Source: Luteimicrobium sp049844995
GTDB lineage: Bacteria; Actinomycetota; Actinomycetes; Actinomycetales; Cellulomonadaceae
Assembly (NCBI RefSeq): GCF_049844995.1
Contig: NZ_JBNCMC010000002.1
Coordinates: 372,001 to 436,000, forward strand
Direction of reading: 5' to 3'
DNA: 64,000 nt
This document shows positions 7,836 to 17,157 of this stretch, piece by piece. Position 1 is the stretch's first letter; every line of letters starts with the position of its first letter. The translations under genes and the position numbers were made by a program. The notes beneath the pieces are model-generated. The model saw nothing but the letters and a program-made list of their open reading frames with translations. It was not told where the DNA came from and ran no database searches.

Positions 7836-8303
7836 ATGCCCCGCACCATCGCCACGAACACGTCCGTGGACCGCGACGAGCTCCTCGCGTTCCTCCGCCC
7901 CCGGCACCACGCCGTCCTGATCACGACACGCGCGAACGGCCTCCCCCAGGCCAGCCCCGTCACGTGCGGCGTCGACGAGGAGGGACGCGTCGTCATCTCC
8001 ACGTACCCCGACCGCGCCAAGGCCGCCAACCTGCGCCGCAACCCGGCCGCGACGCTGTGCGTGCTCAGCGACGACTTCGGCGGCGCCTGGGTGCAGGTCG
8101 ACGGGACCGCCGAGGTCGTCGACCTGCCGGACTCGGTCGAGCCGCTCGTGGACTACTACCGGTCGATCTCGGGCGAGCACCCGGACTGGGACGAGTACCG
8201 CGAGGCGATGGTCGCGCAGGGCAAGTCGCTCATCCGCGTGACGATCACCGGGTGGGGCCCGATCGCGACGGGCGGCTTCCCGGCGCGCCTCGCCGACTCC
8301 TGA
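7836..8303 (+). CDS. PPOX-class split-barrel F420/FMN-dependent protein
   Basis: 155 residues. HAVLITTRANGLPQASPVTCGVDEEG, then VVISTYPDRAKAANLRRNP and WVQVDGTAEVVDLP, is the pyridoxamine 5'-phosphate oxidase-like split barrel used by actinobacterial F420H2- or FMN-dependent reductases. These cytosolic proteins reduce or bind small aromatic or tetrapyrrole substrates. A CAGACT box six bases before ATG 7836 fits leaderless transcription. The exact substrate cannot be read. Confidence 0.8.
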   Translation: MPRTIATNTSVDRDELLAFLRPRHHAVLITTRANGLPQASPVTCGVDEEGRVVISTYPDRAKAANLRRNPAATLCVLSDDFGGAWVQVDGTAEVVDLPDSVEPLVDYYRSISGEHPDWDEYREAMVAQGKSLIRVTITGWGPIATGGFPARLADS

Positions 8304-8337
8304 GCCGCGCGGGGCCCTGGCGACGGATACTGACGCG

Positions 8338-8952
8338 GTGGGCCGCCCTCGCCTCCAGGAGCTCGTGTCCTGGCAGCTCCCCGGACGTCACGCGCCCACG
8401 GTCCGGACGTCCGCGGCCCGCTGGCTCCCCGACGCGTTCCCCGCGCTGCTGGCCGGCGTCGTCTCCGCGATCCTGTCCGGAGGCGACGGCGGCAGCAGCA
8501 GCGTGCCGATCGGCGAGGCGTCCGTCGCCCGGTCGCGGCTCCCACGCGACCCCGCCGCGCCCGTCGTGACCCTGGCCGCCATGGGCGGGGACGCCCGCTG
8601 GCTGCCGCCGCGCTGGGCGGACCGGCCGCTGCTGCACGTCACGCGCGACGCGGCCTACGTCGAACGCGCCGCCCGCCCCCGGATCGACCTCGACCTGGCC
8701 CGCTCCCGGCTCACGAGCCTCACCGCGGCCGACGCCGGGGGTTCGAGCGGGGTCGGCTTCGTCGCGGCCGTCCTCGACCGCGTCCCGGGAACCGTAGCGC
8801 TGCCGCCGGTCGAGATCACCCATCCCGACGACGAGTGCACGGCCACGATCGAGACTCCCCACGGGAGCTTCACCGCGAACGGCCCGTGGGTGGCGGTCGC
8901 CTGGCTCGGTCTCGTGGCCGGCTGGCCCGACCCGGGGCTCGCGGGTCGCTAG
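8338..8952 (+). CDS. Hypothetical protein
   Basis: 204 residues, not recognised. The GTG start has GATACT six bases upstream, the leaderless arrangement. The middle contains LLAGVVSAILSGGDGGSSS (weakly hydrophobic), and the C terminus has HGSFTANGPWVAVAWLGLVAG. No catalytic motif was seen. It lies 34 bases after the split-barrel gene and 9 bases before the next gene. Codon use is typical of the genome. Confidence 0.5.
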   Translation: MGRPRLQELVSWQLPGRHAPTVRTSAARWLPDAFPALLAGVVSAILSGGDGGSSSVPIGEASVARSRLPRDPAAPVVTLAAMGGDARWLPPRWADRPLLHVTRDAAYVERAARPRIDLDLARSRLTSLTAADAGGSSGVGFVAAVLDRVPGTVALPPVEITHPDDECTATIETPHGSFTANGPWVAVAWLGLVAGWPDPGLAGR

Positions 8953-8955
8953 GCT
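8950..8955 (+). promoter_or_regulatory. -10 box of a leaderless promoter
   Basis: TAGGCT exactly six bases before ATG 8962, overlapping the stop codon of the preceding gene. Confidence 0.55.
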
Positions 8956-8961
8956 CCGACC

Positions 8962-9273
8962 ATGCCGGTGACGTTGTGCGTCCTCCTGTGGGAGACCGAG
9001 GGCAACGGCGACCTCCTCGCCGCCTACGAGGACGCGGTCCTCGCCCTGGTCCCCGAGCACGGCGGCGAGGTGCACGAGCGGATGCGCCGCACCTCGCTCC
9101 CGGGTGAGCCGCGCGGCGGGGACCCGCTCGAGGTCCAGGTGATCGGGCTGCCCGACGACGACGCCCTCGCCGCTTACCTCGCGGACCCACGGCGCACGGC
9201 GCTCGCGGACACGCGCGACCGGGCGATTGCCCGCACGCAGATCGTGCGGGTCGACCGGGTCGTGCCGGACTGA
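8962..9273 (+). CDS. Small hypothetical protein, dimeric alpha/beta-barrel-like
   Basis: 103 residues. The pattern LCVLLWETEGN, AAYEDAVLALVPEHGGEV, DPLEVQVIGLPDDDALAAYLADP and IVRVDRV resembles the DUF1330 or antibiotic-monooxygenase-like ferredoxin-fold family. No active-site residue can be assigned. ATG 8962 is fixed by the TAGGCT box. Confidence 0.55.
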   Translation: MPVTLCVLLWETEGNGDLLAAYEDAVLALVPEHGGEVHERMRRTSLPGEPRGGDPLEVQVIGLPDDDALAAYLADPRRTALADTRDRAIARTQIVRVDRVVPD

Positions 9274-9310
9274 AGGTCGCGGGCCGCGCCGCCATGGCGG
9301 TGCATCCAAC

Positions 9311-10357
9311 TCAGAACAGCGCCGGCTGCGCCGGTGTGCGGACCGGAGCCGCCGCCTGCCCGACGTCGTGCGCCGCGGCCGCGCGCACGCCCCACCGCTG
9401 GTCCCGGTCCCAGCCCCCGTCGAGGCGGTGGGCGTGCATCAGCGGGCGCACGCGGTCGGACAGCCAGCGCTGGTACTCCTGGGACGCGTACGCCCGGTCC
9501 CCGTACACCCGCCGATAGCCGGCGACGAGATCGGACCGGTACTCCGCGAGCCACTGCAGGTACCACTCGCGCGCGCCTGACCGGAGGTGCAGCGCGAAGA
9601 CCGTGGCCCGCTCGGCGCCCGCGTCGGCGATCTCCCGCAGGATCGCGTCGAGGTGCTCCGTGGAGTCGGTCAGCCACGGCAGCACGGGGGCGACCATGAC
9701 GTGGCACGAGAGGCCCGCCTCGCGCACCGCCCGGACGAGGTCCAGCCGGGCGCGCGGCGTCGGGGCGCCCGGCTCGACGGCGCGGTGGAGCGCGTCGTCG
9801 AGCGTCGTGAGCGACACGCCGACGCTGACCGGGACGTGCTCCGCCGCCTCCTGGAGCAGGCCGATGTCGCGCCTGAGCAGCGTGCCCTTGGTGAGGATCG
9901 AGAACGGCGTCCCGGACGACGCGAGCGCGTCGATCACGCCCGGCATGAACCGGTACCGGCCCTCGGCGCGCTGGTACGGGTCCGTGTTGGTGCCGAGCGC
10001 GACGTGCTCGCGCTTCCACGACGGCCGCGCGAGCTCCGCCCGCAGGACCTCGACGAGGTTGACCTTGACCACGAGCTGGGAGTCGAAGTCCTCCCCCGTG
10101 TTGAGGTCGAGGTAGCGGTGCGTGCCACGCGCAAAGCAGAAGGTGCAGCGATGGCCACATCCGCGCACCGGGTTGATGGTCCAGCGGAACGGCACGTGCG
10201 ACGCGGCGGGGACGTGCGAGAGCGCGCTCTTGCACAGCACCTCGTGGAACGCCGTCCCCGCGAACTCCGGGGTCCGGACCGTGCGCACGAAGCCCGCGCG
10301 CTGCAGCCCGGGCAGGGCGCCGTCGTCGGCATCGAGAGCTTGGCCGTCCCATCGCAT
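9311..10357 (-). CDS. Radical SAM protein, Rv2578c family
   Basis: 348 residues. INPVRGCGHRCTFCFARG carries the C-x3-C-x2-C motif that binds the 4Fe-4S cluster and S-adenosylmethionine. The rest follows the Rv2578c family, related to spore-photolyase-like radical SAM proteins (TNTDPYQRAEGRYRF, SVGVSLTTLD, the HVMVAPVLPWLTDS region). A near-perfect LexA box sits just upstream, and Rv2578c is in the mycobacterial SOS regulon, so a DNA-damage role is likely. The reaction is not known. It lies 57 bases downstream of hisS. Confidence 0.85.
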   Translation of the reverse strand: MRWDGQALDADDGALPGLQRAGFVRTVRTPEFAGTAFHEVLCKSALSHVPAASHVPFRWTINPVRGCGHRCTFCFARGTHRYLDLNTGEDFDSQLVVKVNLVEVLRAELARPSWKREHVALGTNTDPYQRAEGRYRFMPGVIDALASSGTPFSILTKGTLLRRDIGLLQEAAEHVPVSVGVSLTTLDDALHRAVEPGAPTPRARLDLVRAVREAGLSCHVMVAPVLPWLTDSTEHLDAILREIADAGAERATVFALHLRSGAREWYLQWLAEYRSDLVAGYRRVYGDRAYASQEYQRWLSDRVRPLMHAHRLDGGWDRDQRWGVRAAAAHDVGQAAAPVRTPAQPALF

Positions 10358-10364
10358 GACTCGA

Positions 10365-10382
10365 TTCGAACACGTGTTCGAA
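10365..10382. promoter_or_regulatory. LexA (SOS) box
   Basis: TTCGAACACGTGTTCGAA is a perfect 18-nt palindrome containing the actinobacterial SOS consensus TCGAAC-N4-GTTCGA. It ends about 8 bases before the ATG of the radical SAM gene, so LexA binding would block its transcription. Confidence 0.9.
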
Positions 10383-10414
10383 CGAGGGTCAAGCGCGCGA
10401 CACGCCGGGGAGCG

Positions 10415-11818
10415 TCAGCCCTCCCTCTCCCCCGCCACGGCCGTCGCCCGCCGGTCGGCCGCCGGCGGCTCCCAGGTCGCCGGGTCGGCCTCGACCTGGT
10501 CGCCCGACCGGATGTCCTTGACCTGGTGCGTCGTCGGCGTACCGTCCGCCGTCACGCCCGCCGGGAACCACACGAACGGGATGCCCCGGCGGTCGGCGAA
10601 GCGGATCTGCTTGCCGAACTTGGCGGCCGTCGGCGCGACGTCCGTCGGGATCCCGCGGGAGCGCAGCCCCGTCGCCACCCGGTCGGAGTCGCTGCGCGTC
10701 GCCTCGTCGGTCACCGCGACGAGCACCGCCGACGGCACGGCCCGGGTCGCCCGGACCAGCCCCGCGGACAGCAGCCGCGAGACGAGCCGCGAGACGCCGA
10801 TCGAGAGCCCGACGCCCGGGTAGGTGTTCGCGCCGTCGGACGCGAGCGTGTCGTAGCGGCCGCCCGAGCAGATGGAGCCGAGGTGCTCGTGGCCGACGAG
10901 CACGGTCTCGTAGACCGAGCCCGTGTAGTAGTCGAGCCCGCGCGCGATCTTCAGGTCGGCGACGACGACGCCCGGCGCCCGCTCCGCCGCGGCGGCGACG
11001 AGCGCGCCCAGCTCCTCGAGGCCGGTCTCGAGGAGCTCGGTGGACGCGCCGTGGGTCGCAGCCAGCGACCGCACGCGCTCGACGACGCCCACGTCCTCGC
11101 CCGAGATCGACGCGAGCTCGAGGCACGCGGCGGCCTGCTCGGGCGTGGCGCCCGCCTCGGCGACGAGGAGCCGCGCGACCTCGTCGGGGCCGACCTTGTC
11201 GAGCTTGTCGATGCTGCGGAGCACGGCCTCGACGTCGTCGAGCCCGAGGCCGCGGTAGAAGCCCTCGGCGACCTTGCGGTTGTTGACGAGGATCCGGACC
11301 GGCGGCACGCCGACGGACCGCAGCTCGCCCAGCGCCTCGGCCATCACGAGCGGCAGCTCGACCTCGTAGTGGTACGGCAGGTCGCCCGCGCCGACAACGT
11401 CGATGTCGGCCTGGACGAACTCGCGGAACCGGCCCTCCTGCGGGCGCTCGCCGCGCCAGACCTTCTGGATCTGGTAGCGCTTGAACGGGAAGGCCAGGTG
11501 GCCGGCGTTCTCGAGCACGTAGCGCGCGAAGGGCACGGTCAGGTCGAAGTGCAGCCCGAGCTGCTTCTCCGCCCGGTCGCCGCGGCCCTGGGCTTCCTCG
11601 GCGGCGCCCTCCTCCTGCAGCCGGCGGAGCACGTAGACCTCCTTGGAGGTCTCGCCCTTGCGGAGCAGCTGGTCGAGCGGCTCGACCGCCCGCGTCTCGA
11701 TCCCCGCGAACCCGTGGAGCTCGAAGGTGCGCCGGAGCGAGTCGAGGACGTGCTGCTCGACGACGCGACCGTCCGGGAGCCATTCGGGGAAGCCTGAGAG
11801 GGGTGTGGGGCGGGCCAT
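10415..11818 (-). CDS. hisS: Histidyl-tRNA synthetase
   Basis: 467 residues, class II synthetase charging tRNA-His. Motif 2 is in FKRYQIQKVWRGERPQEGRF, with FVQADIDVVG after it. The histidine-binding motif is ARGLDYYTGSVYE, followed by CSGGRYD and the C-terminal anticodon domain (AVPSAVLVAVTDEATRSDSD...). The ATG is preceded by GGAAAGA. The C-terminal tail is proline- and alanine-rich and may be dispensable. Confidence 0.96.
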   Translation of the reverse strand: MARPTPLSGFPEWLPDGRVVEQHVLDSLRRTFELHGFAGIETRAVEPLDQLLRKGETSKEVYVLRRLQEEGAAEEAQGRGDRAEKQLGLHFDLTVPFARYVLENAGHLAFPFKRYQIQKVWRGERPQEGRFREFVQADIDVVGAGDLPYHYEVELPLVMAEALGELRSVGVPPVRILVNNRKVAEGFYRGLGLDDVEAVLRSIDKLDKVGPDEVARLLVAEAGATPEQAAACLELASISGEDVGVVERVRSLAATHGASTELLETGLEELGALVAAAAERAPGVVVADLKIARGLDYYTGSVYETVLVGHEHLGSICSGGRYDTLASDGANTYPGVGLSIGVSRLVSRLLSAGLVRATRAVPSAVLVAVTDEATRSDSDRVATGLRSRGIPTDVAPTAAKFGKQIRFADRRGIPFVWFPAGVTADGTPTTHQVKDIRSGDQVEADPATWEPPAADRRATAVAGEREG

Positions 11819-12077
11819 GCGTCGATCTTTCCAGATCGTCGCGCGTTCCCCGTGCCTCGTCCGACCGGCGAGCGTGACCGGATCGTAATGAGATGAACCG
11901 CCCCGCGACCCGAAATAGCCCGGGTCGACAGCCTTGCGGCTGCCTAGACTGGCAGACGACTACGCCTCAGCCCCTCGGCCGGCGTGGTCGGGTCCCTGGT
12001 CCGGCACCGGCCGGACGGTCGTTGACGCGGGTCGGCTCCGTCGCCGCACGTCGTGTCACCATCGAAGGAGTTGAGTC

Positions 12078-13502
12078 GTGAGCGAGACGCCCCCGAGCAC
12101 CCCGCCCGCACCGCGTCCCACGCCGCGCCCCGTGCCCCGGCCGGCGCCACGGCCCGCACCCCCCGCGGGTGCTGCGCCGTCGCCCGCGCCGGCCCCGACC
12201 ACGCACGACGTCGCACCCATCCCCGTGCCCGACGACGCGAAGGCCGTCGCGGAGGCCTCGGCCTTCGGCCGGGTCGACGCGGAGGGCAACGTCTACGTCC
12301 GCGAGGCGTCCGGCGAGCGCGTCGTCGGGCAGTTCCCCGGCGTGCCGGACGAGCAGGCCCTGTCGCTGTACGTGCGGCGGTACCTCGATCTCCAGGCCAA
12401 GGTGTCGCTGTTCGAGGCGCGGCTCAACCAGACGGACCTGTCCGTCCGCGAGATCGACACGACGCTGACCCGGCTGACCGAGGAGCTCGCCGAGCCCGCC
12501 GCCGTCGGCGACCTCGACGCGCTGCGCACGCGCCTCGAGTCCGCCCGCACCGTCGCGGAGGAGCACCGCACCCGCATGGAGGCCGAGCGTGCCGCCGCCA
12601 AGGAGGAGGCGCTCCAGGCGCGGACGGAGATCGTCGAGCGGGCCGAGGCGCTCGCCGCGACCGACCCCGCGCGCGTGCAGTGGAAGTCCGCCGGCGAGGA
12701 GCTGCGGACGCTCCTCGACTCGTGGAAGCGGGCCCAGCACGACGGCCCTCGCCTCGACCGGCCCACCGAGGACGCCCTCTGGAAGCGCTTCAGCCACGCG
12801 CGCACGGCGTTCGACCGGGCCCGGCGGCACTTCTTCGCCGAGCTCGAGCAGCGCAACGCCGGGGCCCGCGCCTCCAAGGAGGCCATCGTCGCCGAGGCGG
12901 AGCGGCTCTCGTCCAGCACCGACTGGGGTGCGACCGCCGCGGAGTACCGGGACCTCATGGCCCGCTGGAAGGCCGCGGGCCGCGCCAACCGCAAGGACGA
13001 CGACGCGCTGTGGGCCCGGTTCCGCACCGCGCAGGACACGTTCTTCCACGCGCGCGACGAGGCGAACGCCGTCGTCGACGCGGAGTACGCGGCCAACCTC
13101 GAGGTCAAGGAGCAGATCCTGACGGAGGCCGAAGCGCTGGTCCCGGTGACGGACCTCGGGCGCGCCAAGAGCGCGCTCCGCGACATCCAGGACCGCTGGG
13201 AGGCGGCGGGCAAGGTGCCGCGGGCGGACGTCCAGCGCGTCGAGGGCCGGCTCCGCGCCGTCGAGAACGCGGTCCGTGCCGCCGAGGACAACGAGTGGCG
13301 CCGCTCCAACCCCGAGACGCGCGCCCGGGCCGAGGGCGCCCTGAGCCAGCTCGAGTCGGCGATCGCGGGCCTCGAGGCCGACCTCGCCGACGCGGAGGCC
13401 GCGGGCGACGCCCGCAAGGCGTCCGAGCTCGGCGCCGCCCTCGAGGCGCGTCGCGCGTGGCTGGAGCAGGTCTCGCGCGCCGCCGAGGACGCGCGAGGCT
13501 GA
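12078..13502 (+). CDS. DUF349-repeat coiled-coil protein
   Basis: 474 residues. The first 45 are a Pro/Ala-rich disordered leader (repeated RP-x-P). A DUF349-type array follows with conserved W-K-x-A blocks: VQWKSAGEELRTLLDSWKRAQ, YRDLMARWKAAGRANR and IQDRWEAAGKVPR. The family is helical, cytosolic, found in all actinobacteria and of unproven function. A TAGACT box at 11945-11950 could be its promoter, leaving a leader of about 120 bases. A hairpin terminator follows the gene. Confidence 0.85.
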   Translation: MSETPPSTPPAPRPTPRPVPRPAPRPAPPAGAAPSPAPAPTTHDVAPIPVPDDAKAVAEASAFGRVDAEGNVYVREASGERVVGQFPGVPDEQALSLYVRRYLDLQAKVSLFEARLNQTDLSVREIDTTLTRLTEELAEPAAVGDLDALRTRLESARTVAEEHRTRMEAERAAAKEEALQARTEIVERAEALAATDPARVQWKSAGEELRTLLDSWKRAQHDGPRLDRPTEDALWKRFSHARTAFDRARRHFFAELEQRNAGARASKEAIVAEAERLSSSTDWGATAAEYRDLMARWKAAGRANRKDDDALWARFRTAQDTFFHARDEANAVVDAEYAANLEVKEQILTEAEALVPVTDLGRAKSALRDIQDRWEAAGKVPRADVQRVEGRLRAVENAVRAAEDNEWRRSNPETRARAEGALSQLESAIAGLEADLADAEAAGDARKASELGAALEARRAWLEQVSRAAEDARG

Positions 13503-13511
13503 CGCTGCCGG

Positions 13512-13537
13512 CGCGCCGCGGCACGGGCCGCGGCGCG
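13512..13537 (+). terminator. Hairpin terminator after the DUF349 gene
   Basis: Perfect 10-bp stem (13512-13521 with 13528-13537) and a 6-nt loop, nine bases after the stop codon. It has no U-run, as is common in high-GC actinobacteria. Confidence 0.6.
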
Positions 13538-13644
13538 TCAAGCCCGCGCTGCGAGGCATCGAAGGTCGACGGGACGCCGGACCGTCGTCCACAGCCCCGC
13601 CTCGGGATCCGCGCGGGACGGGCGGAGTCGGCGAGGCTGGACCC

Positions 13645-14256
13645 GTGCTTCCCGACCTGCTCTCCCCCGACGACGTCGGCGGCGTCGTGCCCTGGCGCGC
13701 GCTGTGCCGCGACGGCGCGCTGGTGCCGCTCTGGAACCAGGTCGCGTGCCGCGCCACCATCCCCGTCGGGCCCGAGGTCCGCGCCCGGGCGTTCGCGACG
13801 GTCCTCCGCGGGCAGGTCGCCGTCGGAGGGACGGCCGCCGCCTGGGTGCACTGCGGCGGGCCCGCACCGCGCCGGGTCACCGCCGTGCACAAGGCGCGTC
13901 GGCACCGGCCCTGGCCGGACCCGGCGGTCCGGGTCGTCCAGGCGACGCTCCTCGCGGGCGAGGTCGTGGACGTCGGCGGGGTGAGCGTCACGTCGGTCCA
14001 GCGCACCGGCCTCGACGTCGCGCGGGACGCGGACCAGGCGCTCGCCCTCGCCTGGCTCGGCCGCCTCGCCACGGTCGGCTTCGACGTCCGGGCGGCGCGC
14101 CTGAGCCTCGAGCGTCGGCCACGCTGGCACGGGCGCAACCAGATCCGCGCGACGCTCGACGCGTTCGAGCGTCAGACCACGCCGACGGCGGCCGCAGGCC
14201 GGCCGTCGCAGGTCAGACCGGCAGCTGGGGCGTCTGCTCCGCGCGGGCGCCGGTGA
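13645..14256 (+). CDS. AbiEi-like (type IV antitoxin-like) protein
   Basis: 203 residues. LRGQVAVGGTAAAWVHCGG, then VTAVHKARRHRPWPD, VRVVQATL and VTSVQRTGLDVAR, follows the order of actinobacterial AbiEi-family antitoxin-like proteins, in which these beta-rich segments form the effector part. The usual winged-helix N terminus is only partly present, and no toxin partner is adjacent. The GTG start has GAGGCT six bases before it. The last 44 bases overlap the 3' end of rel on the other strand. Confidence 0.5.
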   Translation: MLPDLLSPDDVGGVVPWRALCRDGALVPLWNQVACRATIPVGPEVRARAFATVLRGQVAVGGTAAAWVHCGGPAPRRVTAVHKARRHRPWPDPAVRVVQATLLAGEVVDVGGVSVTSVQRTGLDVARDADQALALAWLGRLATVGFDVRAARLSLERRPRWHGRNQIRATLDAFERQTTPTAAAGRPSQVRPAAGASAPRGRR

Positions 14257-16531
14257 TGCGGTAGACGTCGAACACGCCGTCGACCTTGCGGACCGCGGCC
14301 AGCACCGTGGCGAGGTGCGCGGGCTCGGCCATCTCGAACACGAAGCGCGACAGCGCCACACGGTCGTTCGACGTCGACACGGTGGCGGACAGGATGTTGA
14401 CGTGGTTGTCCGACAGCACGCGCGTCACGTCCGACAGGAGCCGCGACCGGTCGAGCGCCTCGACCTGGATCTGGACGAGGAACAGCGTGTTGGACCCGGT
14501 CGTCCAGCCGACGTCGACCATGCGCTCGGGCTGGGACCGCAGGCTGCCGACGTTCGCGCAGTCGGTGCGGTGGACGCTCACGCCCTGCCCGCGCGTGATG
14601 AACCCGACGATGTCGTCGCCGGGGACGGGGGTGCAGCACTTCGCGAGCTTGACCCACACGTCCTCGACGCCCTTGACCACCACGCCCGGGTCCCCGGTGC
14701 GCACGCGTCGGGCGGTGTGCCCGGGCAGGGCGGCCTCGGCGACGTCCTCGGTCGTGGCGTCCTCGCCGCCGAGCGCGTGGACCAGGCGCTTCACGACCGT
14801 GGCCGCGGCGACCTGCCCCTCGCCCACCGCCGCGTAGAGCGCCGACACGTCGGGGTAACGCATCTCGGAGGCCAGCACGACGAGCGACTCGTGCGAGAGC
14901 AGGCGCTGGATCGGGAGGTTCTGCTTGCGCATCGCCTTGGCGATCGCGTCCTTGCCGTGCTCGACTGCCTCCTCGCGGCGCTCCTTGGAGAACCACTGCC
15001 GGATCTTGTTCCGGGCGCGGGGGCTCTTGACGAACGCGAGCCAGTCGCGGCTCGGCCCGGCGCCCTCGGCCTTGGACGTCAGCACCTCGACCACGTCGCC
15101 GTTGTCGAGCTGCGAGTCGAGCGGGACGAGGCGCCCGTTGACGCGCGCGCCCATGGTGCGGTGCCCGACCTCGGTGTGCACGGAGTAGGCGAAGTCGACC
15201 GGCGTCGACCCCGACGGGAGCGCCTGCACCTCGCCCTTGGGCGTGAAGACGTAGACCTCCGACCCGGCGATCTCGAACCGCAGCGAGTCCAGGAACTCCG
15301 TGGGGTCCGCCGTCTCCTTCTGCCAGTCGACGAGCTGCCGGAGCCACTGCATGTCGGTGTTGTCGGAGCCGGCCTTGCCGCCGTCCGGCCCCTTGCCCAT
15401 CTCCTTGTACTTCCAGTGCGCCGCGACGCCGTACTCGGCCCGCCGGTGCATCTCGTGCGTGCGGATCTGGATCTCGACGGGCTTGCCGCCCGGGCCGATG
15501 ACCGTCGTGTGGAGCGACTGGTACATGTTGAACTTCGGCATCGCGATGTAGTCCTTGAACCGGCCGGGGACCGGGTTCCACCGCGCGTGCAGGGCGCCGA
15601 GCGCCGCGTAGCAGTCGCGCACCGTCTCGACCAGGACACGCGTGCCGACGAGGTCGTAGATGTCCGCGAAGTCGTGGCCGCGCACGATCATCTTCTGGTA
15701 GATCGAGTAGTAGTGCTTGGGCCGGCCGGTGACGGTCGCCTTGATCTTCGCGCTGCGCAGGTCCGAGCTGATCTGCTCGCGGACCACGCCCAGGTACTCC
15801 TCGCGCGCGGGCGCCCGCTCCGCCACCAGGTGCACGATCTCCTCGTACACCTTGGGGTACAGCGTCGAGAACGACAGGTCCTCGAGCTCCCACTTGATCG
15901 TGTTCATGCCCAGCCGGTGCGCCAGCGGGGCGTAGATCTCGAGCGTCTCGCGCGCCTTGCGCTCCGCCGACGACGACGGCACGAACTTCCACGTGCGCGC
16001 GTTGTGCAGGCGGTCGGCGAGCTTGATGACGAGGACGCGGATGTCGCGCGCCATCGCGACGATCATCTTGCGGACGGTCTCGGCCTGCGCGGCGTCCCCG
16101 TAGGTCACCTTGTCGAGCTTGGTGACGCCGTCGACGAGCATCGTGATCTCGTCGCCGTAGTCCGCCCGGAGCTGCTCGAGCGAGTAGTCGGTGTCCTCGA
16201 CCGTGTCGTGCAGCAGCGCCGCGGCGAGCGTCGACGGCGTCATGCCGAGCTCGGCGAGGATCGTCGCGACCGCGACGGGGTGCGTGATGTACGGGTCACC
16301 GCTCTTGCGGAACTGCCCGCGGTGGGCCTTCTCGGCCGTCCGGTACGCGCGCTCGATCACGCCGACGTCGGCGCGCGGGTGGTTGGTGCGGACGGACTGC
16401 AGCAGCGGCTCCAGCGCGGGGACGCCGCCGCCTCCGCGCGAGCCGAACCGGACGAGGCGGGACCGGACGCGGGCTCCCGTCGACTCCTCGGGTGCCTGCG
16501 CACCGCGCGTGTCGGGGCTCGTGCTGCTCAT
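14213..16531 (-). CDS. rel: Bifunctional (p)ppGpp synthetase/hydrolase
   Basis: 772 residues. The HD hydrolase domain has LLHDTVEDTDYS (HDxxED intact) and RLHNART. The synthetase domain has GRPKHYYSIYQKM and the conserved Asp/Glu region YDLVGTRVLVETVRDCY. A TGS domain follows (VYVFTPKGEVQALP), and the C-terminal zinc-finger/ACT region includes CCTPVPGDDIVGF and VQIQVEALDRSRLLSDV. Both activities should be present, as in single-Rel actinobacteria. It sets ppGpp levels in starvation. It lies downstream of apt, as in M. tuberculosis (Rv2584c-Rv2583c). Confidence 0.96.
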   Translation of the reverse strand: MSSTSPDTRGAQAPEESTGARVRSRLVRFGSRGGGGVPALEPLLQSVRTNHPRADVGVIERAYRTAEKAHRGQFRKSGDPYITHPVAVATILAELGMTPSTLAAALLHDTVEDTDYSLEQLRADYGDEITMLVDGVTKLDKVTYGDAAQAETVRKMIVAMARDIRVLVIKLADRLHNARTWKFVPSSSAERKARETLEIYAPLAHRLGMNTIKWELEDLSFSTLYPKVYEEIVHLVAERAPAREEYLGVVREQISSDLRSAKIKATVTGRPKHYYSIYQKMIVRGHDFADIYDLVGTRVLVETVRDCYAALGALHARWNPVPGRFKDYIAMPKFNMYQSLHTTVIGPGGKPVEIQIRTHEMHRRAEYGVAAHWKYKEMGKGPDGGKAGSDNTDMQWLRQLVDWQKETADPTEFLDSLRFEIAGSEVYVFTPKGEVQALPSGSTPVDFAYSVHTEVGHRTMGARVNGRLVPLDSQLDNGDVVEVLTSKAEGAGPSRDWLAFVKSPRARNKIRQWFSKERREEAVEHGKDAIAKAMRKQNLPIQRLLSHESLVVLASEMRYPDVSALYAAVGEGQVAAATVVKRLVHALGGEDATTEDVAEAALPGHTARRVRTGDPGVVVKGVEDVWVKLAKCCTPVPGDDIVGFITRGQGVSVHRTDCANVGSLRSQPERMVDVGWTTGSNTLFLVQIQVEALDRSRLLSDVTRVLSDNHVNILSATVSTSNDRVALSRFVFEMAEPAHLATVLAAVRKVDGVFDVYRITGARAEQTPQLPV

Positions 16532-16611
16532 GCGCGCCTCCCGTCCGCTCCGGAACCTCCCGGTCCGCTCACCCGGCCGGCGCGGTCAGCGCCCGGCAGG
16601 GTCCACCAATC

Positions 16612-17157
16612 CTACGACCCGGCCGTGAGCAGCGAGTCCACGACCAGGCCCGACAGTGCGTCGCGGCCCCCGAGCCCGTCGAGCTCGAGGAGGAACGCGG
16701 CGCCGACGACGTCCCCGCCGCACGCTTCCACCAGCCTGACCGCCGCCGCGGCCGTCCCGCCGGTGGCGAGCACGTCGTCGACGATGAGAACGCGCGACCC
16801 GGGGGTCACTGTTCCCGTGCGGACCTCGAGGGTGGCCGACCCGTACTCGAGGTCGTACGTGACCGACTCGACGGGCGGCGGCAGCTTGCCCGCCTTGCGC
16901 AGGGGCACGAAGCCCACGCCCAGCCGGACGGCGAGGGCGGCGCCGAGAATGAAGCCCCGCGCCTCCATCCCGGTGACCGTGTCGACAGGTCCGTGGTGCG
17001 CGACGAGGTCCGCCAGGGCCGCGACGGCGCCGTTGAACGCGGGCCCGTCCGCGAGCAGCGGCGTGATGTCGCGGAACACCACGCCGGCCGTCGGATAGTC
17101 GGGCACGGGCCGCACCAGCGCGCCCAGCGCGTCGATGCCCAGCGGCTCCCCCGCCAT
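16612..17157 (-). CDS. apt: Adenine phosphoribosyltransferase
   Basis: 181 residues. It converts adenine and PRPP to AMP in purine salvage. The PRPP-binding motif is VLIVDDVLATGGTA, with the adenine-site segment FRDITPLLADG and TGMEARGFILGAALA. The ATG overlaps the stop codon of secF by one base, so it is co-translated with the Sec genes. The apt-rel order is the usual one in actinobacteria. Confidence 0.96.
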   Translation of the reverse strand: MAGEPLGIDALGALVRPVPDYPTAGVVFRDITPLLADGPAFNGAVAALADLVAHHGPVDTVTGMEARGFILGAALAVRLGVGFVPLRKAGKLPPPVESVTYDLEYGSATLEVRTGTVTPGSRVLIVDDVLATGGTAAAAVRLVEACGGDVVGAAFLLELDGLGGRDALSGLVVDSLLTAGS

